A stretch of 64,000 bases of DNA from contig JAICKU010000002.1 in the NCBI GenBank assembly GCA_025927765.1, positions 51,853 to 115,852 on the forward strand. Direction: 5' to 3'. Positions 9,629 through 18,614 of this stretch are shown piece after piece (positions within the stretch are counted from its first letter, which is position 1; the number at the start of each line of letters is the position of its first letter). The notes under the pieces were generated by a model. It was given only the letters and a program-made list of their open reading frames with translations, was not told where the DNA came from and searched no databases. The position numbers and the translations under genes are program-made. Source of the stretch: Burkholderiales bacterium (GTDB lineage Bacteria > Pseudomonadota > Gammaproteobacteria > Burkholderiales > Casimicrobiaceae).

Positions 9629-9653
9629 GACTTCGGGGGACTTCGGGGTCTGA
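9629..9653. repeat. Direct repeat related to the dispersed palindromes, sucA-sucB spacer
   Basis: Two back-to-back copies of GACTTCGGGG at 9629-9638 and 9639-9648, then TCTGA. Almost the same string, GACTTCGG-T-GACTTCGGGGTCAGA, occurs at 50674 where it forms the left arm of a perfect hairpin. This copy lacks its partner arm, so it looks like a half or decayed element. On the minus strand it occupies most of the leader between the sucA stop and the sucB start. Confidence 0.6.
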
Positions 9654-9654
9654 T

Positions 9655-12495
9655 TTATCCTGCGATGAGCATCTCGCCCGAGCGCAGCTTCGCGGCGAAC
9701 GCATCCTCGATCAGCTGCTTCTGCTCGGCGTTGTGCTTCGCGGCGTAGCCGACGGCCGGCGACGCCGACACCGGCCGTCCCGCATACGCGAGCACCTTGT
9801 CGGCAGCGATGTCGGCGCGCATGTACGCGTTGAGGCGGTACCACGCCCCCTGGTTCTGCGGCTCTTCCTGGCACCAGACCACTTCCTTCGCGTTGGTGTA
9901 CTTCGCGACCTCGCGCTTGTACTCGTCGTGCGGGAACGGGTACTGCTGCTCGAGCCGCAGGATCGCGACGTCGTCGATCTTGTGCTCGCGACGATAGCTG
10001 CGCAGCTCGAAATACACCTTGCCCGAGCACACGATCACGCGCCTCACCTTGACGGCGTCGATGTCCTCGACCTCGCCGATCACGTTCTGGAAGGAGCCGT
10101 GCGCGAACTCGTCGAGCGACGACACCGCTTCCTTGTGGCGGAGCAGGCTCTTCGGCGTGATCGTGATGAGCGGCTTTCTGAAGAAGCGCAGCATCTGCCG
10201 GCGCAGCAGGTGGAAGATCTGTGCCGGCGTCGTCGGCACGACAACCTGCATGTTGTGCTGCGCGCACAGTTGCAGGTAGCGCTCGGGCCGCGCCGACGAG
10301 TGCTCGGGACCCTGCCCTTCATAACCGTGCGGCAGGAACAGCACGAGATCGCAGATGCGGCCCCACTTCACTTCGCCCGCGCTGATGAACTGGTCGATCA
10401 CCACCTGCGCGCCGTTCGCGAAGTCGCCGAACTGCGCTTCCCAGATCACGAGCTGGTTGGGCTCGGACGTCGTGTAGCCGTACTCGAACGCGAGCACCGC
10501 GTTCTCGGTCAGCACCGAGTCGATGATCTCGAAATCGGGCTGGTTGTCCTTGACGTGCTGCAGCGGGATCCACGTGCCGAGGTCCCACTTCTCGCGGTTC
10601 TGATCGTGCAGCACCGCGTGGCGATGCGAGAACGTGCCGCGGCCGACGTCTTCGCCCGAGATGCGTACGCCGTAGTTCTGGTCGACGAGCGACGCGTACG
10701 CGAGGATCTCGCCCATGCCCCAGTCGACCGGCTGCTTGCCTTCGACCATCGCGCGGCGGTCGGCCATGATCTTCTCGACGCGCGGGTGCAGCTTGAAGTC
10801 GGGCGGCACGCTGGTGGCCTTCATGCCGAGCTCCTTCAGCTTCGGCATCGGCACCGCGGTGTCCACTTTCTCGGTCCACTGCCGTCCCTTGTACGGCGAC
10901 CAGTCGACGATGAACGGCGGCTTGTAGTTCGACAGCACCGTCGTGTTCGTGTGGTAGCCCTTGTCCATCGCCGCGCGGTAGGTCGTGACCATCGCCTCGG
11001 CGTCGTCCGACGTGACCACCCCTTCAGCGATCAGCCGATCCGCGTACAGCTTGCGGGTGCCCGGATGCTGGTTGATCTTCTTGTACATCAACGGCTGCGT
11101 GATCATCGGCTCGTCGGCCTCGTTGTGCCCGAGGCGGCGGAAGCACACGAGGTCGATGAACACGTCCTTGTGGAAGCGCTGCCGGTAATCGAGCGCGATC
11201 TCGGTCGCGAGCAGGCAGGCCTCGGGGTCGTCGCCGTTCACGTGGAAGATCGGCGCCTCGACCATCTTCGCGACGTCGGTCGCGTACAGCGTACCGCGCA
11301 CGTCGCGCGGGTCGGACGTCGTGAAGCCGATCTGGTTGTTGATCACGATGTGGATCGTGCCGCCGGTGTAGTAGCCGCGCGTCTGCGCCATGTTCAGGCA
11401 CTCCTGCACGACCCCCTGGCCTGCGATCGCAGCGTCGCCATGCAGCAGCACCGGCAGCACCTGGTCGCCGCGCGCATCCTTGCGGCGATGCTGGCGTGCA
11501 CGCACGCTGCCTTCGACGACGGGATTCACGATCTCGAGGTGCGACGGATTGAACGCGAGCGTGACGTGCACCGGGCCGCCGGTCGTCGAGATGTCCGACG
11601 AGAAGCCCTGGTGATACTTGACGTCGCCGGCCGGGAAGTCCTGCGGCGCCTTGCCCTCGAACTCGCTGAAGAGATCGGAGGGCATCTTGCCGAGCGTGTT
11701 CACGAGCACGTTCAGCCGCCCGCGGTGCGCCATGCCGAGCACGATCTCCTGCACGCCCGCGGCGCCTGCGCGCTGGATCAGGAGATCCAGCATCGGGATC
11801 ATCGAATCGCTGCCCTCGCCGGAAAAGCGCTTCTGCCCGACGTACTTCGTATGCAGGTAGCGCTCGAGCGTTTCGGCCGCGGTGAGCCGCTCGAGGATGT
11901 GCCGCCGCTCTTCCGGAGAAAACGTCGGATGCGAGCGGATGGGCTCGATGCGTTCCTGCACGAAGCGCTTCGTCGGCGTGTCCGAGATGTACATGTACTC
12001 GGCGCCGAACGTGCGCGTGTAAGTCTCCTCGAGCGCGGCGATGATGTCGCGCAGCCGCATGCGCGCGGGCCCCGCCTTGAACGAGCCGACGTCGAACAGC
12101 GTGTCGAGATCGGTTTCGGTGAAGCCGTACGTGCGAAGGTCGAGGTCGGGGATGTACGCGGGGTCCTGGCGCGCGAGCGGATCGAGGTTCGCGTGGAACA
12201 TGCCGAGCGTGCGGTACTTGCTGATGAGACGCAGCACGAGCACCTGCTTGTGCATCGTCGTCTCGTCGACCATCGCGCCCGCGACGCGGCGATTGCGAGC
12301 GAGCTGGCGGAACGACTCGACGACCGCGCCGTGCGCGACGTCCTGCGCCTCGCCGCGGAGCTCGTCGAAATACTTGCGCCATTCCGGCGACACGTTCTCC
12401 GGATTCGCGAGGTACGACTCGTAGAGCTCCTCGATGAACGGCGCGTTGCTGCCGTAGAGGGTGCTGGACTGCTCGAATTCCTGCATCGTGCCCAT
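9655..12495 (-). CDS. sucA: 2-oxoglutarate dehydrogenase E1 component
   Basis: 946 residues, typical for SucA. Thiamine-diphosphate-dependent decarboxylase of the 2-oxoglutarate dehydrogenase complex. Motifs: N-terminal [20 protein letters not shown], the substrate-pocket [15 protein letters not shown], the ThDP-binding segment starting [11 protein letters not shown], and the transketolase-like C-terminal half with [15 protein letters not shown] and [18 protein letters not shown]. Start: ATG at 12495 (MGTMQEF) has GAGG six bases upstream; the ATG at 12486 is a weaker alternative. It follows gltA by 61 bp in the same direction and is first of sucA-sucB-lpd-zapE. Confidence 0.98.
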   Translation of the reverse strand: MGTMQEFEQSSTLYGSNAPFIEELYESYLANPENVSPEWRKYFDELRGEAQDVAHGAVVESFRQLARNRRVAGAMVDETTMHKQVLVLRLISKYRTLGMFHANLDPLARQDPAYIPDLDLRTYGFTETDLDTLFDVGSFKAGPARMRLRDIIAALEETYTRTFGAEYMYISDTPTKRFVQERIEPIRSHPTFSPEERRHILERLTAAETLERYLHTKYVGQKRFSGEGSDSMIPMLDLLIQRAGAAGVQEIVLGMAHRGRLNVLVNTLGKMPSDLFSEFEGKAPQDFPAGDVKYHQGFSSDISTTGGPVHVTLAFNPSHLEIVNPVVEGSVRARQHRRKDARGDQVLPVLLHGDAAIAGQGVVQECLNMAQTRGYYTGGTIHIVINNQIGFTTSDPRDVRGTLYATDVAKMVEAPIFHVNGDDPEACLLATEIALDYRQRFHKDVFIDLVCFRRLGHNEADEPMITQPLMYKKINQHPGTRKLYADRLIAEGVVTSDDAEAMVTTYRAAMDKGYHTNTTVLSNYKPPFIVDWSPYKGRQWTEKVDTAVPMPKLKELGMKATSVPPDFKLHPRVEKIMADRRAMVEGKQPVDWGMGEILAYASLVDQNYGVRISGEDVGRGTFSHRHAVLHDQNREKWDLGTWIPLQHVKDNQPDFEIIDSVLTENAVLAFEYGYTTSEPNQLVIWEAQFGDFANGAQVVIDQFISAGEVKWGRICDLVLFLPHGYEGQGPEHSSARPERYLQLCAQHNMQVVVPTTPAQIFHLLRRQMLRFFRKPLITITPKSLLRHKEAVSSLDEFAHGSFQNVIGEVEDIDAVKVRRVIVCSGKVYFELRSYRREHKIDDVAILRLEQQYPFPHDEYKREVAKYTNAKEVVWCQEEPQNQGAWYRLNAYMRADIAADKVLAYAGRPVSASPAVGYAAKHNAEQKQLIEDAFAAKLRSGEMLIAG

Positions 12496-12556
12496 GGGAA
12501 ACCTCGGGAAACTTCTGATGGACGCGGGGCGGCCGCGGAACGCCCCGACGTTGCGA

Positions 12557-13858
12557 CTATCGTTCGGAGATGGGACGCACGTTGCGCGGTGCGGCACCGG
12601 TGAACAGTTGCCGCGGCCGTCCGATCTTGTACTCGGGATCCGACACCATCTCGTTCAGCTGCGCGATCCAGCCCACGGTGCGCGCGAGCGCGAACACCGC
12701 CGTGAAGAGCTGCACCGGAATGCCGATCGCCTTCTGCACGATGCCGGAGTAGAAATCGACGTTCGGATAGAGCTTGCGCTGCACGAAGTACTCGTCCTCG
12801 AGCGCGATCTTCTCGAGCGCCATCGCGAGCTTGAACAGCGGATCGTCGTGCAGGCCGAGCGCGGTCAGCACCTCGTAGCACGTCTCGCGCATCAGCTTCG
12901 CGCGCGGGTCGTAGTTCTTGTACACGCGGTGGCCGAAGCCCATCAGCCGCACGCTCGAGCTCTTGTCCTTCACCTGTGCGATGAACTCGCCGATCTTCGC
13001 GACGCCGCCCTGCGCCTGGATCTCGTAGAGCATGGTGAGCGCCGCCTCGTTGGCGCCGCCGTGCGCGGGACCCCACAGGCACGCGACGCCCGCGGCGATG
13101 GCGGCGAACGGGTTCGTGCCGGACGATGCGCACATCCGCACCGTGGACGTCGACGCGTTCTGCTCGTGGTCGGCGTGCAGGATGAAGATGCGATCGAGCG
13201 CGCGCACCAGCACGTCGTTGACCTGGTAGTCCTCGCAGGGCGTGGCGAACATCATCCGCATGAAGTTCGCGGCGTACGACAGGTCGTTGCGCGGATAGAT
13301 GTATGGCTGGCCCATCGAATACTTGTAGGCCATCGCGACGAGCGTCGGCATCTTGGCGATCAGGCGGATCGCCGAGATGTCGCGCTGGTGCGCATCGTTC
13401 AGGTTGATCGAGTCGGGATAGAACGCCGACAGCGCGCCGACGAGGCCGGTCAGCACCGCCATCGGATGCGCGTCGCGCCGGAAGCCGCGCAGGAAGAACT
13501 GCATCTGCTCGTGCACCATCGTGTGGTGCGTGACGCGGCCGGCGAAATCGTCCTTCTCGGCCCGCGTCGGCAGCTCGCCGTAGAGCAGCAGGTAGCACGT
13601 CGCGAGGTAGTCACAGCGCGTCGCGAGCTGCTCGATCGGGTAGCCGCGATACAAGAGCTCGCCCTTGTCGCCGTCGATGTACGTGATCGCGGAGCTGCAG
13701 GCGGCCGTCGACAGGAAGCCCGGGTCGTAGGTGAACTTGCCGGTCTTCGCGTACAACGTGCGGATGTCGATCACCTGCGGCCCCATCGTGCCGGTCAGGA
13801 TCGGGAACGTGACGGCAGGCGAGCCGTCGGAAAACTGAAGCGTGGCGGTGTCGGTCAT
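12557..13858 (-). CDS. gltA: Citrate synthase (type II)
   Basis: 433 residues. It condenses acetyl-CoA with oxaloacetate. The N-terminal beta-domain ([18 protein letters not shown] and the following strands) marks the hexameric, NADH-sensitive type II enzymes of Gram-negative bacteria. Catalytic regions are [13 protein letters not shown] (His), [16 protein letters not shown] (His) and YPNVDFYSG (Asp). The second citrate-synthase-like gene in the window, at 20.5 kb, lacks the N-terminal domain and is the methylcitrate synthase. It is downstream of sdhE by 99 bp on the same strand. Start at MTDTATLQF (13858); the ORF track extension is not conserved. Confidence 0.97.
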   Translation of the reverse strand: MTDTATLQFSDGSPAVTFPILTGTMGPQVIDIRTLYAKTGKFTYDPGFLSTAACSSAITYIDGDKGELLYRGYPIEQLATRCDYLATCYLLLYGELPTRAEKDDFAGRVTHHTMVHEQMQFFLRGFRRDAHPMAVLTGLVGALSAFYPDSINLNDAHQRDISAIRLIAKMPTLVAMAYKYSMGQPYIYPRNDLSYAANFMRMMFATPCEDYQVNDVLVRALDRIFILHADHEQNASTSTVRMCASSGTNPFAAIAAGVACLWGPAHGGANEAALTMLYEIQAQGGVAKIGEFIAQVKDKSSSVRLMGFGHRVYKNYDPRAKLMRETCYEVLTALGLHDDPLFKLAMALEKIALEDEYFVQRKLYPNVDFYSGIVQKAIGIPVQLFTAVFALARTVGWIAQLNEMVSDPEYKIGRPRQLFTGAAPRNVRPISER

Positions 13859-13957
13859 CGAACGTCTCTTCGTATGAGGGGCCGGAAAGTCGAACCCTCC
13901 ATCATCCTCCTGCCGGCGATGCGTCTTCTCGGCATCTCGCAATTTGGCAGGCGTTCC

Positions 13958-14197
13958 TCAAGCGGCCCGCAGCCGCGCCACGAAGGGTGCGAGCGACGGC
14001 TCGGCCTCGGCGCGTCCCGCGAGCAGGTCCCACAGCCTGTCATCCGTCATATCGAGGAGCGCGTCGAGGTTTGCAACGTCGTCTTCGGTGAGCGCGACGG
14101 CGTTTGCGTCGAGAAAGCGGGCGAGGATCAGGTCGTTCTCCAGCATGCCGCGACGGCAGCGCCATCGAACGCGTCGAAGTCGTATCTCGTCGATCAT
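13958..14197 (-). CDS. sdhE: FAD assembly factor SdhE
   Basis: 79 residues. SdhE promotes covalent attachment of FAD to SdhA. The family signature is intact: RRVRWRCRRGMLENDLIL contains the RGMxE motif. It is placed between sdhB and gltA, the usual betaproteobacterial order. The start MIDEIRLRR at 14197 is preferred; the ORF track start would translate through the palindromic repeat that ends 6 bases upstream. That repeat leaves no recognisable Shine-Dalgarno sequence in front of the ATG. Confidence 0.93.
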   Translation of the reverse strand: MIDEIRLRRVRWRCRRGMLENDLILARFLDANAVALTEDDVANLDALLDMTDDRLWDLLAGRAEAEPSLAPFVARLRAA

Positions 14198-14202
14198 TAA
14201 AA

Positions 14203-14280
14203 TAGGGTCGGACTCCACTTATTCGGGCAACGGTGTCGCGAATCGGATGGCTGCGCGCGAACGAGTGGAGTCCGACCCTA
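14203..14280. repeat. Type I intergenic palindrome, sdhB-sdhE spacer
   Basis: A perfect 17-bp inverted repeat: TAGGGTCGGACTCCACT (14203-14219) and its complement (14264-14280), separated by 44 bases. It fills the spacer between the sdhB stop (3 bases away) and the sdhE start (5 bases away). The right arm plus the following CTTTC is shared with elements at 42065 and 55631 (consensus AGTrGAGTCCGACCcTaCTTTC), so this is a dispersed repeat and not a one-off hairpin. It could fold as a long stem in the sdh transcript and might affect the relative expression of sdhB and sdhE. Confidence 0.85.
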
Positions 14281-14283
14281 CTT

Positions 14284-14979
14284 TCATACGGTGCGCTTCA
14301 CCATCAGGTCCTTGATCTTCTCGATCGCGAGCGTCGGGTTGAGGCCCTTCGGACACACGTCGACGCAGTTCATGATCGTGTGGCAGCGAAAGAGCCGGTA
14401 CGGATCCTCGAGGTTGTCGAGCCGCGCGTTCACGTCCTGGTCGCGGCTGTCTGCAATGAAGCGGTACGCCTGCAGCAGCCCCGCGGGACCGACGAACTTG
14501 TCGGGGTTCCACCAGAACGACGGGCATGCGGTCGAGCAGCACGCGCACAGGATGCACTCGTAGAGGCCGTCCAGCTCCTCGCGCTCGGCCGGCGACTGCA
14601 GCCGCTCGCGCTCGGGCGGCGGCGTGTCGTTGACGAGGTACGGCTTCACCGAGTGGTACTGCTTGAAGAACTGGCTCATGTCCACGATCAGGTCGCGGAT
14701 CACGGGCAGTCCGGGCAGCGGGCGCAGCTCGACCGGTTCCTTCAGCGTTTTGAGGTTCGTGATGCAGGCAAGGCCGTTCTTGCCGTTGATGTTCATCGCA
14801 TCCGACCCGCACACGCCTTCGCGGCAGCTGCGCCGGAACGCGAGCGAATCGTCGACCGTCTTCAGGCGGATCAGCGCATCGAGCAGCATCCGGTCGTGCG
14901 AGTCGAGCGGAATGTCGTACTCCTGCAGGCGCGGCTTCGCGTCCTTTTCCGGATCGTAGCGGTAGATGCGGAACTTCAT
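14284..14979 (-). CDS. sdhB: Succinate dehydrogenase iron-sulfur subunit
   Basis: 231 residues. It relays electrons from SdhA to quinone through three clusters. Cysteine sets are intact: SCREGVCGSDAMNINGKNG with a following LAC for the 2Fe-2S cluster, CILCACCSTACP, and CHTIMNCVDVCP for the 4Fe-4S and 3Fe-4S clusters. The start at MKFRIYRYDPEKD (14979) is the family N-terminus. Immediately upstream of the ATG are four tandem 7-bp units, leaving no obvious ribosome binding site. Fourth gene of sdhCDAB. Confidence 0.97.
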   Translation of the reverse strand: MKFRIYRYDPEKDAKPRLQEYDIPLDSHDRMLLDALIRLKTVDDSLAFRRSCREGVCGSDAMNINGKNGLACITNLKTLKEPVELRPLPGLPVIRDLIVDMSQFFKQYHSVKPYLVNDTPPPERERLQSPAEREELDGLYECILCACCSTACPSFWWNPDKFVGPAGLLQAYRFIADSRDQDVNARLDNLEDPYRLFRCHTIMNCVDVCPKGLNPTLAIEKIKDLMVKRTV

Positions 14980-15007
14980 GGGGCGAGGGACGAGGGGCGA
15001 GGGGCGA
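14980..15007. repeat. Four tandem 7-bp units abutting the sdhB start codon
   Basis: GGGGCGA, GGGACGA, GGGGCGA, GGGGCGA in direct tandem on the plus strand, ending exactly at the base next to the sdhB ATG (minus strand). It occupies most of the 45-bp sdhA-sdhB spacer. On the mRNA this reads as TCGCCCC units, so the start codon has no purine-rich Shine-Dalgarno. Copy number could change by slippage. Confidence 0.7.
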
Positions 15008-15024
15008 GTGTAAGCATGCGGGCA

Positions 15025-16788
15025 TCAATACGTCCGCGCCTTCGGCGGGAACGATTCGACGGTCATCGGCGTCAGGTGCACCGGCTTGTAGTCGAGGCGA
15101 TTGCCTTCGCGATACCAGAGCGTGTGCTTCAGCCAGTGCACGTCGTCACGCTCCGGGTAATCGCTTCGCGCCTGCGCGCCGCGCGACTCGTGGCGCGCGA
15201 GCGCCGACACGACGCTCGCCTTCGCGACCTCGATCAGGTTGTCGAGCTCCAGCGCCTCGACGCGTGCCGTGTTGAACGTGCGGCTCTTGTCGCCGATCGA
15301 CGTACGCGCCACGCGCGCCTCGAGCTCCATCACCTTGGCCACCCCTTCGGCGAGCAGGCCCTCGTTGCGGAACACGCCGCAGTGCGACTGCATCGTGCGG
15401 CGCAATTCGTTGCCGACGTCGGCGACACGCTCGCCGCCGCCGGCCGAATCGAGCCGCGCGAGACGCGCGAGCGAGAAGTCGCCCGCGTCCGGCGGCAGCG
15501 GCTTGTGCACGAACGACGGCAGGTTGCGGCTGACGATGAAGTCGCCCGCCGAGCGGCCGAACACGAGCAGATCGAGCAGCGAATTGGTGCCGAGACGGTT
15601 CGCGCCGTGCACCGACACGCACGCACACTCGCCGACGGCGTACAGCCCTTCGACGACCGTCTCGGGATTCCCGTCCTTCGGCACGACCACCTGGCCGTGG
15701 ATGTTCGTCGGCACGCCGCCCATCATGTAGTGGATCGTCGGCACGACGGGAATCGGCTCCTTGATCGGGTCGACGTTTGCGAACTTGATCGCGATCTCGC
15801 GGATCGACGGAAGCCGCTTCAGGATGACCTCCGGGCCGAGGTGGTCGAGCTTCAGCAGCACGTAATCCTTGTGCGGTCCGCAGCCGCGGCCTTCCTTGAT
15901 CTCCTGGTCCATCGAGCGGCTCACCACGTCGCGCGATGCGAGGTCCTTCAGGTTCGGCGCGTAGCGTTCCATGAAGCGCTCGCCGTTGCTGTTCAACAGG
16001 ATCCCGCCTTCGCCGCGCACGCCCTCGGTGATCAGCACGCCCGCACCCGCGACGCCGGTCGGGTGGAACTGCCAGAACTCCATGTCCTCGAGCGGAATGC
16101 CGGCGCGTGCGGCCATGCCGAGGCCGTCGCCCGTGTTGATGAATGCGTTGGTCGACGCCGCGAAGATGCGCCCGGCGCCGCCGGTGGCGAGGATCGTCGC
16201 CTTCGCGTGGAGCGCGACGACGTCGCCCGTTTCCATGTCGAGCGCGGTGATGCCGAGCACCGTGCCCTCGGCATCGCGGATGAGGTCGAGCGCCATCCAT
16301 TCGACGAAGAACTGCGTGCGTGCACGCACGTTCTGCTGATACAGCGTATGCAGCATCGAATGGCCGGTACGGTCCGCAGAGGCGCACGCGCGGCGCACCG
16401 ACTTCTCGCCGAAATTCATCGAGTGGCCGCCGAAGGGCCGCTGGTAGATCGTGCCGTCGGCGTTGCGATCGAACGGCATGCCCATGTGCTCGAGCTCGTA
16501 GACGACCTGCGGCGCCATCCGGCACATGTATTCGATCGCGTCCTGGTCGCCGAGCCAGTCGGAACCCTTGACCGTGTCGTACATGTGCCACAGCCAGCTG
16601 TCCTCGGACATGTTGCCGAGCGACGCGCCGATGCCGCCCTGCGCGGCCACCGTGTGCGAGCGCGTCGGGAACACCTTCGAGAGCACCGCGACGGTCAGGC
16701 CGGCCGCGGACAACTGCAGCGATGCGCGCATGCCGGCGCCACCGGCGCCGACGATCAGTGCGTCGAAGCGGCGCGTCGGAAGCTTCAT
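15025..16788 (-). CDS. sdhA: Succinate dehydrogenase flavoprotein subunit
   Basis: 587 residues. It oxidises succinate to fumarate with covalently bound FAD. Seen: N-terminal DALIVGAGGAGMRASLQL, the flavinylation site TRSHTVAAQGGIGA (His), the substrate loop FWQFHPTG, the catalytic Arg region around VPTIHYMMGGVPTN, and the second FAD contact HGANRLGTNSLLDL. The start at MKLPTRRFDALIVG (16788) overlaps the sdhD stop by 4 bases (ATGA), so translation is coupled. The ORF track start at 17022 runs over sdhD and is wrong. SdhE at 13958 is the matching flavinylation factor. Confidence 0.98.
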   Translation of the reverse strand: MKLPTRRFDALIVGAGGAGMRASLQLSAAGLTVAVLSKVFPTRSHTVAAQGGIGASLGNMSEDSWLWHMYDTVKGSDWLGDQDAIEYMCRMAPQVVYELEHMGMPFDRNADGTIYQRPFGGHSMNFGEKSVRRACASADRTGHSMLHTLYQQNVRARTQFFVEWMALDLIRDAEGTVLGITALDMETGDVVALHAKATILATGGAGRIFAASTNAFINTGDGLGMAARAGIPLEDMEFWQFHPTGVAGAGVLITEGVRGEGGILLNSNGERFMERYAPNLKDLASRDVVSRSMDQEIKEGRGCGPHKDYVLLKLDHLGPEVILKRLPSIREIAIKFANVDPIKEPIPVVPTIHYMMGGVPTNIHGQVVVPKDGNPETVVEGLYAVGECACVSVHGANRLGTNSLLDLLVFGRSAGDFIVSRNLPSFVHKPLPPDAGDFSLARLARLDSAGGGERVADVGNELRRTMQSHCGVFRNEGLLAEGVAKVMELEARVARTSIGDKSRTFNTARVEALELDNLIEVAKASVVSALARHESRGAQARSDYPERDDVHWLKHTLWYREGNRLDYKPVHLTPMTVESFPPKARTY

Positions 16789-17144
16789 CCTTGTCCCCAC
16801 AGCACCTGGATCATCCAGCCGAGATACGCGACCAGCACGCCGATGACGACGATGTCGAGCGCGAGCCGTACGCCCATCGGCTTCGCGTAATCCATCAGGA
16901 TGTTGCGCACGCCCACCCACGCGTGCCACAGCAGCGCCGCCATGAACAGGAACGTCGCGACGCGAAATGCGTTGCTCGCGAAGAGCGCCTTCCACACCGC
17001 ATAGTCCATCCCGCCGTACCACAACACGATGCCGAGGAAGAGCAGCGTGTAGAGCGTGATGACGATCGCCGTGACGCGCTGCGACAGCCAGTCGCGAAGG
17101 CCGTAGTGCGCCCCGACGGGGCGCTTGTCGACGCCGGCTACCAT
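16785..17144 (-). CDS. sdhD: Succinate dehydrogenase membrane anchor subunit D
   Basis: 119 residues with three membrane helices (about 27-47, 56-77 and 95-115). The start MVAGVDKRPVGAHYGLRDW and the family motif LSQRVTAIVITLY at the first helix are typical of the proteobacterial anchor. The conserved haem-ligand His is probably that in LLWHAWVGVRNILMDY. It overlaps sdhC by 7 bases and sdhA by 4 bases, a tightly coupled arrangement. The ORF track start at 17558 covers sdhC and is not used. Confidence 0.92.
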   Translation of the reverse strand: MVAGVDKRPVGAHYGLRDWLSQRVTAIVITLYTLLFLGIVLWYGGMDYAVWKALFASNAFRVATFLFMAALLWHAWVGVRNILMDYAKPMGVRLALDIVVIGVLVAYLGWMIQVLWGQG

Positions 17145-17536
17145 AGCCGCACCGCGACGATCAGCGCGATCAGGATCGACAGCACGAGCACGACCGCTGC
17201 CGAGCTGCGCGCAGGCTGCAGGCGGATGCCGACGTGGAGGTCCAGTGCCAGGTGCCGCAGCCCGGCAAGCAGGTGATACACGTACGCCCACGCGAGCACG
17301 AGCAGCGCGATCTTGCCGACCACGCCGGTGAAAGGAGCCATCGCCGCGGCAAAGCCCTCCGGCGAGGCGAGCGAGCGCTGCACGAACCACAGCAGCAGCG
17401 GAATGCCTGCGAGGAACAGGAGCGCGCCGCTGATCCGATGCAGGATCGACACGATCGCCGGCAACGGCTGGCGGATCGAGAAGAGATCGAGATAGACCGG
17501 GCGCGGTCTTGCGACAGGACGATCGGCCGTCGCCAT
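17138..17536 (-). CDS. sdhC: Succinate dehydrogenase cytochrome b556 subunit
   Basis: 132 residues with three membrane helices. Family signatures: RPRPVYLDLFSIRQPLPAI at the N-terminus, ILHRISGALLF (quinone-site Ser/Arg) and the haem-b histidine region YHLLAGLRHLALDLHVG. First gene of the sdh operon; the operon continues through sdhD, sdhA, sdhB, sdhE and gltA. A TATAAT lies 95 bases upstream in the spacer to the GntR gene. Confidence 0.95.
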   Translation of the reverse strand: MATADRPVARPRPVYLDLFSIRQPLPAIVSILHRISGALLFLAGIPLLLWFVQRSLASPEGFAAAMAPFTGVVGKIALLVLAWAYVYHLLAGLRHLALDLHVGIRLQPARSSAAVVLVLSILIALIVAVRLW

Positions 17537-17631
17537 TTACGCTTCTCCCCGTTCGCACGCGCCGTCGACTGGCGCATTTGCGCGCTTTCGGCCTGCGACG
17601 CGCGATTCGTATCGTTTTTGCACGGCATCAA

Positions 17632-17637
17632 ATTATA
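17632..17637 (-). promoter_or_regulatory. Possible -10 box of the sdh operon
   Basis: A perfect TATAAT on the minus strand in the 179-bp spacer between the GntR gene and sdhC, in an otherwise GC-rich region. No good -35 is visible at 16-18 bp, so if real it may need an activator or an extended element. Confidence 0.4.
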
Positions 17638-17715
17638 CCGGCCGGCGGGAAGGCACTCGCGCGCCGCGCACCTGATGGCCTGCGTCGCGAGGCGTTCCAC
17701 CGAGCCGAACGCGGC

Positions 17716-18450
17716 CTACGTCAGCGCGTTCCAGTAATGCTCGTGGCGCGTCGTGCAAAGGCCGCGGCGCACCTCGACCGGGCGATCGCCGTACGTGTAC
17801 GCGACACGATCGACGGCGAGGAGCGGCGTGGCCGGCGCGACCTGCAGCAGGTTGGCGGAGCGCTCGTCCGCGGCTACGGCGCGAAGCCGCTCGTCGGCGC
17901 GCAGCATCCGCACGCCGAACGCGGTTTCGAAGAAGCCGTACATCGAGCCATGGTACGCGGCGAAGCGCGCGCGCGTGAGTCCGGGGAAGAGTTCGGCCGG
18001 CAGCGTGATCTCGTCGAGCACCGAAGGCTCGCCGCCGTACTCGAGGATGCGCCTCAGGACGAAGACCGGATCGGCCGGGTTCAGCGCGAGCACGGCTGCA
18101 ATGTCGGCGCTCGCCCGGGCGCGGCGCAGGTCGATCAGCCGGCTCTTCGGGTACTCGGCCTTGCCGTCATCGCGCCGGATGCGCAGAAAGCGGAAGTTCG
18201 ACGCCTTTTCCTCGGTGTGCGTCGCCACGAACGTGCCCTTGCCTTGCCTTCGCACCAGCAGGTTGTCGGCGGCGAGCGCCTGCACGGCCTTGCGCACCGT
18301 GCCCTGCGACACGCCGAAGCGCGACGCGAGCTCGAGCTCGGAGGGGATCGCCTGCCCGGGCGCCCACTCGCCGCTCTCGAGCGCGTGCTCGATCAGCGTG
18401 CGGATCTGCGCGTAGAGGGGACGGAACGTCGTGGCGGGCGCCGGGGTCAC
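17716..18450 (-). CDS. GntR/HutC-family transcriptional regulator of the TCA/methylcitrate locus
   Basis: 244 residues. N-terminal winged helix (about 10-75): FRPLYAQIRTLIEHAL, IPSELELASRFGVSQGTVRK, then the wing RRQGKGTFVA. The remainder is a UTRA-type ligand-binding domain (RFLRIRRDDGK, EPSVLDEITLPAELFPGL). Such domains bind small metabolites. In Burkholderiales a GntR gene lies in this position between sdhC and a divergent mdh, so control of one or both arms is likely; the ligand is unknown. The start is a GTG at 18450; no in-frame ATG occurs before the domain. An imperfect palindrome lies in its own leader. Confidence 0.85.
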   Translation of the reverse strand: MTPAPATTFRPLYAQIRTLIEHALESGEWAPGQAIPSELELASRFGVSQGTVRKAVQALAADNLLVRRQGKGTFVATHTEEKASNFRFLRIRRDDGKAEYPKSRLIDLRRARASADIAAVLALNPADPVFVLRRILEYGGEPSVLDEITLPAELFPGLTRARFAAYHGSMYGFFETAFGVRMLRADERLRAVAADERSANLLQVAPATPLLAVDRVAYTYGDRPVEVRRGLCTTRHEHYWNALT

Positions 18451-18453
18451 TCT

Positions 18454-18473
18454 TGTATCTTATATCAGTCATA
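18454..18473. promoter_or_regulatory. Candidate GntR operator
   Basis: TGTATCTTATATCAGTCATA is an imperfect palindrome (6 of 10 positions symmetric about the central TATA) in an AT-rich island directly before the gntR start and upstream of the mdh promoter. GntR-type proteins bind short palindromes of this kind. The placement would allow autoregulation and control of mdh-prpBCD. Confidence 0.4.
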
Positions 18474-18478
18474 GGACA

Positions 18479-18508
18479 TTGACACCAGGCCGCCCCGCCG
18501 CCTACCAT
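18479..18508 (+). promoter_or_regulatory. Candidate sigma-70 promoter for mdh-prpBCD
   Basis: TTGACA (18479-18484), an 18-bp spacer, then TACCAT (18503-18508). The -35 is perfect and the -10 is 3 of 6. It lies about 110 bases upstream of mdh and just downstream of the candidate GntR operator. Confidence 0.45.
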
Positions 18509-18614
18509 TGGACAGGTGGCGCGCGGCTCACGCCTCGCGCTCGCGCGCCCCTCACCCCGCGGCTCGCCCTACGCGGCCAGCTTCGTCCCAGCACGCGCCT
18601 TTGGAGTCCTCGCG

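Noticed and set aside
6929-12603. Two plus-strand ORFs of 939 and 956 residues
   Set aside because: Antisense shadows of lpd, sucB and sucA, crossing gene boundaries, with no recognisable motifs.
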